6,360 nucleotides of DNA from Sulfurovum sp. Lineage in GTDB: Bacteria; Campylobacterota; Campylobacteria; Campylobacterales; Sulfurovaceae. Of this stretch, positions 4,717 to 6,360 are shown one piece after another. How positions within the stretch are numbered: position 1 is the first letter of the stretch; each line of letters starts with the position of its first letter. Below the pieces are notes generated by a model, which worked only from the letters and a program-made list of their open reading frames with translations, was not told the origin of the DNA and ran no database searches. The translations under genes were made by a program, and so were the position numbers. The stretch spans positions 1 to 6,360 of the forward strand of contig DYTG01000097.1 in the NCBI GenBank assembly GCA_020726085.1, read 5' to 3'.

Positions 4717-6252
4717 ATGGAAAAGATTTTAAATATACCCAACAGCATCAATCGTTTTAAGTGTGCCTCTCTTGATGGACTCAGTGCCAAAGTAGTCGAT
4801 GTGGAGGCTACTTTTACCAAAGGATTGCCCAGCTTTAGTGTCGTAGGACTCGCCTCAAGCGATATTCAAGAGTCCAAAGAGCGTGTTAAATCGGCGTTGC
4901 TTACCAATGGCTTCACCTTTCCACCGCTCAAAATCACCGTCAATCTCTCCCCTAGCGACATCAAAAAGAGCGGTACGCACTTCGATTTACCCCTTGCTTT
5001 GCTTGTAGCGCTCAATCAAATTGACCTTGATGAAGATGAGCTGTTTGTCTTTGGAGAACTGGGACTTGATGGCAAAATCAAAGCCAGTTCGATGATATTC
5101 CCCCTCATTCTCTCGCTCAAAGAGCAAAAAATGATTCAAAAAGCCATTGTACCGCTTGAAGCGTTGGAGTATCTTAGACACATCTCCGATATAGAGTTTA
5201 TCGCCGTTGAGAGCATCAATCAAGCCATCGAGCTTATCTCCACCCAATCGCTTCACACGCAATCCATCTCCTACGAATACCATGCCAAACGTATCCAAAT
5301 CAACCAAAAAGAGTATTTTTACACCGCTAACTACTCCAATGACTTTTACGATATCAAAGGACAAACCATTGCCAAACGAGCCTCGCTTATTGCAGCGTGT
5401 GGGATGCACAACTTTTTGATGCAAGGCTCTCCAGGATGCGGTAAATCAATGATATCCAAACGCCTTAATGATATTTTGCCCCCGTTAAGCAAAGATGAGA
5501 TATTAAGCATCGCCAAACACCAATTTTTGGATGGTACTACACCCGATTTTGACCCCAAACGCCCTTTGCGTTCGCCCCATCACACCGCCACATCGGCCTC
5601 AATCTTCGGAGGCGGTTCGACCAATGCCAAAATCGGAGAGGTAGCCCTTGCCAATCACGGTATTTTGTTTTTTGATGAGTTGCCGCACTTTTCAAAAAAT
5701 ATCCTAGAGGCTCTGCGTGAACCGTTGCAAGATAGGATTGTCAATATCTCGCGTGTCAATGCCAAAGTCTCCTATAATGCCGATTTGATGTTTGTTGCTG
5801 CGATGAACCCTTGCCCCTGTGGGAATTTGCTCTCCAAAGTCAATGCGTGTCGATGCAGCGAGATGGAGATCAAACGCTACAAAAATCGCCTCTCCGATCC
5901 CTTTTTGGATCGTATTGATCTTTTTGTCACGATGCAAGAGATAAGTGCCTCCGATAGCCCCGATATTAGCTCCCAAACGATGCACCAAAGCGTTTTGGAG
6001 AGCTTTGAACGCCAAATGCAACGAGGACAAAGCAGACTCAACGGAAAGTTAAGCGAAAAAGAGATAGAGCATTTTTGCACCCTCGAGCCTCTCGCCCAAG
6101 AGACTCTTGAAGCGGCCATTACCCGATTTGGACTCACCCACCGAAGCATTGCAAGTATCAAAAAAGTAGCCCGTACCATCGCCGATCTCAATGCCCATGC
6201 ACACATTAGCAAACCCGATTTGCTTGAAGCGTTGAGTTATAGAAGACGATAA
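4717..6252 (+). CDS. comM: ComM/YifB family Mg-chelatase-like AAA+ ATPase
   Basis: ComM is a hexameric AAA+ helicase that promotes branch migration during natural transformation in Haemophilus and Vibrio; in species not known to be competent its role is less clear. The 511 residues match the usual length of about 500. Domains in order: an N-terminal ChlI/Lon-protease-fold domain (about 14-175, with KGLPSFSVVGL and NLSPSDIKKSGTHFDLPLAL), the AAA+ core with Walker A GSPGCGKS (237-244), the RPLRSPHHTATSASIFGGG block (282-300), Walker B ILFFDE (316-321), sensor-1 AAMNPCPCGN (361-370) and the Arg-finger segment FLDRIDLF (396-403), then a C-terminal Mg-chelatase domain with HRSIASIKKVARTIADL (475-491). 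Cys366, Cys368, Cys378 and Cys380 form a likely zinc-binding cluster. The frame is intact. The ATG at 4717 is the only usable start: an in-frame TAG lies at 4699 and no other ATG, GTG or TTG precedes the conserved region. No Shine-Dalgarno is present. It is transcribed alone, divergently from fabH. Confidence 0.93.
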   Translation: MEKILNIPNSINRFKCASLDGLSAKVVDVEATFTKGLPSFSVVGLASSDIQESKERVKSALLTNGFTFPPLKITVNLSPSDIKKSGTHFDLPLALLVALNQIDLDEDELFVFGELGLDGKIKASSMIFPLILSLKEQKMIQKAIVPLEALEYLRHISDIEFIAVESINQAIELISTQSLHTQSISYEYHAKRIQINQKEYFYTANYSNDFYDIKGQTIAKRASLIAACGMHNFLMQGSPGCGKSMISKRLNDILPPLSKDEILSIAKHQFLDGTTPDFDPKRPLRSPHHTATSASIFGGGSTNAKIGEVALANHGILFFDELPHFSKNILEALREPLQDRIVNISRVNAKVSYNADLMFVAAMNPCPCGNLLSKVNACRCSEMEIKRYKNRLSDPFLDRIDLFVTMQEISASDSPDISSQTMHQSVLESFERQMQRGQSRLNGKLSEKEIEHFCTLEPLAQETLEAAITRFGLTHRSIASIKKVARTIADLNAHAHISKPDLLEALSYRRR

Positions 6253-6278
6253 TTTCTTCATCGATGTTACGCATTCTT

Positions 6279-6309
6279 GGCACACCATGACTCCTATGTG
6301 TAGCCTTTT
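6279..6309 (+). terminator. Possible weak intrinsic terminator after comM
   Basis: GGCACAC (6279-6285) can pair with GTGTAGCC (6298-6305) if one A bulges, giving a seven-pair stem with a 12-base loop, directly followed by TTTT (6306-6309). The position, 27 bases after the comM stop, is right. The bulge, wide loop and short T tract make it weak. Confidence 0.4.
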
Positions 6310-6343
6310 GCTAGAGGGGTCATCGGATTTACCTACTCTTTTA

Positions 6344-6352
6344 TGGTATAAT
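6344..6352 (+). promoter_or_regulatory. Extended -10 promoter for a gene beyond the right edge
   Basis: TGGTATAAT combines an extended -10 TG with a perfect TATAAT (6347-6352) on the plus strand, followed by TTATTTAA at the edge. No -35 hexamer is evident. It probably drives the next gene or an RNA starting just outside the window. The target cannot be seen. Confidence 0.5.
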
Positions 6353-6360
6353 TTATTTAA

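Noticed and set aside
4987..5424. Long minus-strand open frame inside comM and other open frames within queA, fabH and comM
   Set aside because: They are shadows of genes with clear family motifs on the opposite strand or in another frame, and their translations show no recognisable domain.
6277..6293. TTGGCAC resembling the -24 part of a sigma-54 promoter
   Set aside because: The required GC dinucleotide at the -12 position is not present at the correct spacing.

Overview
This window reads as chromosomal DNA from a campylobacterotal (formerly epsilonproteobacterial) bacterium. The evidence is the Campylobacter-like form of QueA (C-terminal LLTNFHLPKSTL preceded by FLNPYNQPQR), the tight tatB-tatC-queA order that I recall from Campylobacter jejuni, and AT-rich promoters with a good TATAAT box but no recognisable -35 element. 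The moderate GC and the codon mix look more like a free-living relative than a Campylobacter pathogen. I cannot name the genus from sequence alone.

Layout. Positions 1-477 form a small AT-rich accessory patch. It holds a possible leftward promoter for a gene off the left edge, a broken DUF4160 gene not recognised by simple ORF calling, and an intact DUF2442 gene. Positions 501-4503 are one tightly packed leftward operon in the order fabH, YmdB-type phosphodiesterase, tatB, tatC, queA. Its junctions are 8 nt, 0 nt, a 1-nt overlap and 3 nt. Positions 4504-4716 are a divergent promoter region with two TATAAT boxes facing fabH and one -10-like box so close to comM that its mRNA may be leaderless. 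Positions 4717-6252 encode comM (YifB), a Mg-chelatase-like AAA+ ATPase. Positions 6253-6360 contain a possible weak terminator and a strong extended -10 promoter pointing out of the window. No stretch of more than 300 bases lacks a gene.

The operon mixes housekeeping functions: initiation of fatty acid synthesis (FabH), cyclic-nucleotide or RNA-linked phosphodiesterase activity (YmdB family), export of folded proteins (TatB, TatC) and queuosine modification of tRNA (QueA). Tight spacing and Shine-Dalgarno sequences inside the upstream genes suggest co-transcription and translational coupling. I see no common pathway.

I found no convincing new biological system. The most informative observation is the decayed DUF4160 partner next to a still-open DUF2442 gene: two frame changes, an apparent internal deletion and a probable Trp-to-stop change can be read directly. 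The possible leaderless start of comM is the second item worth checking.
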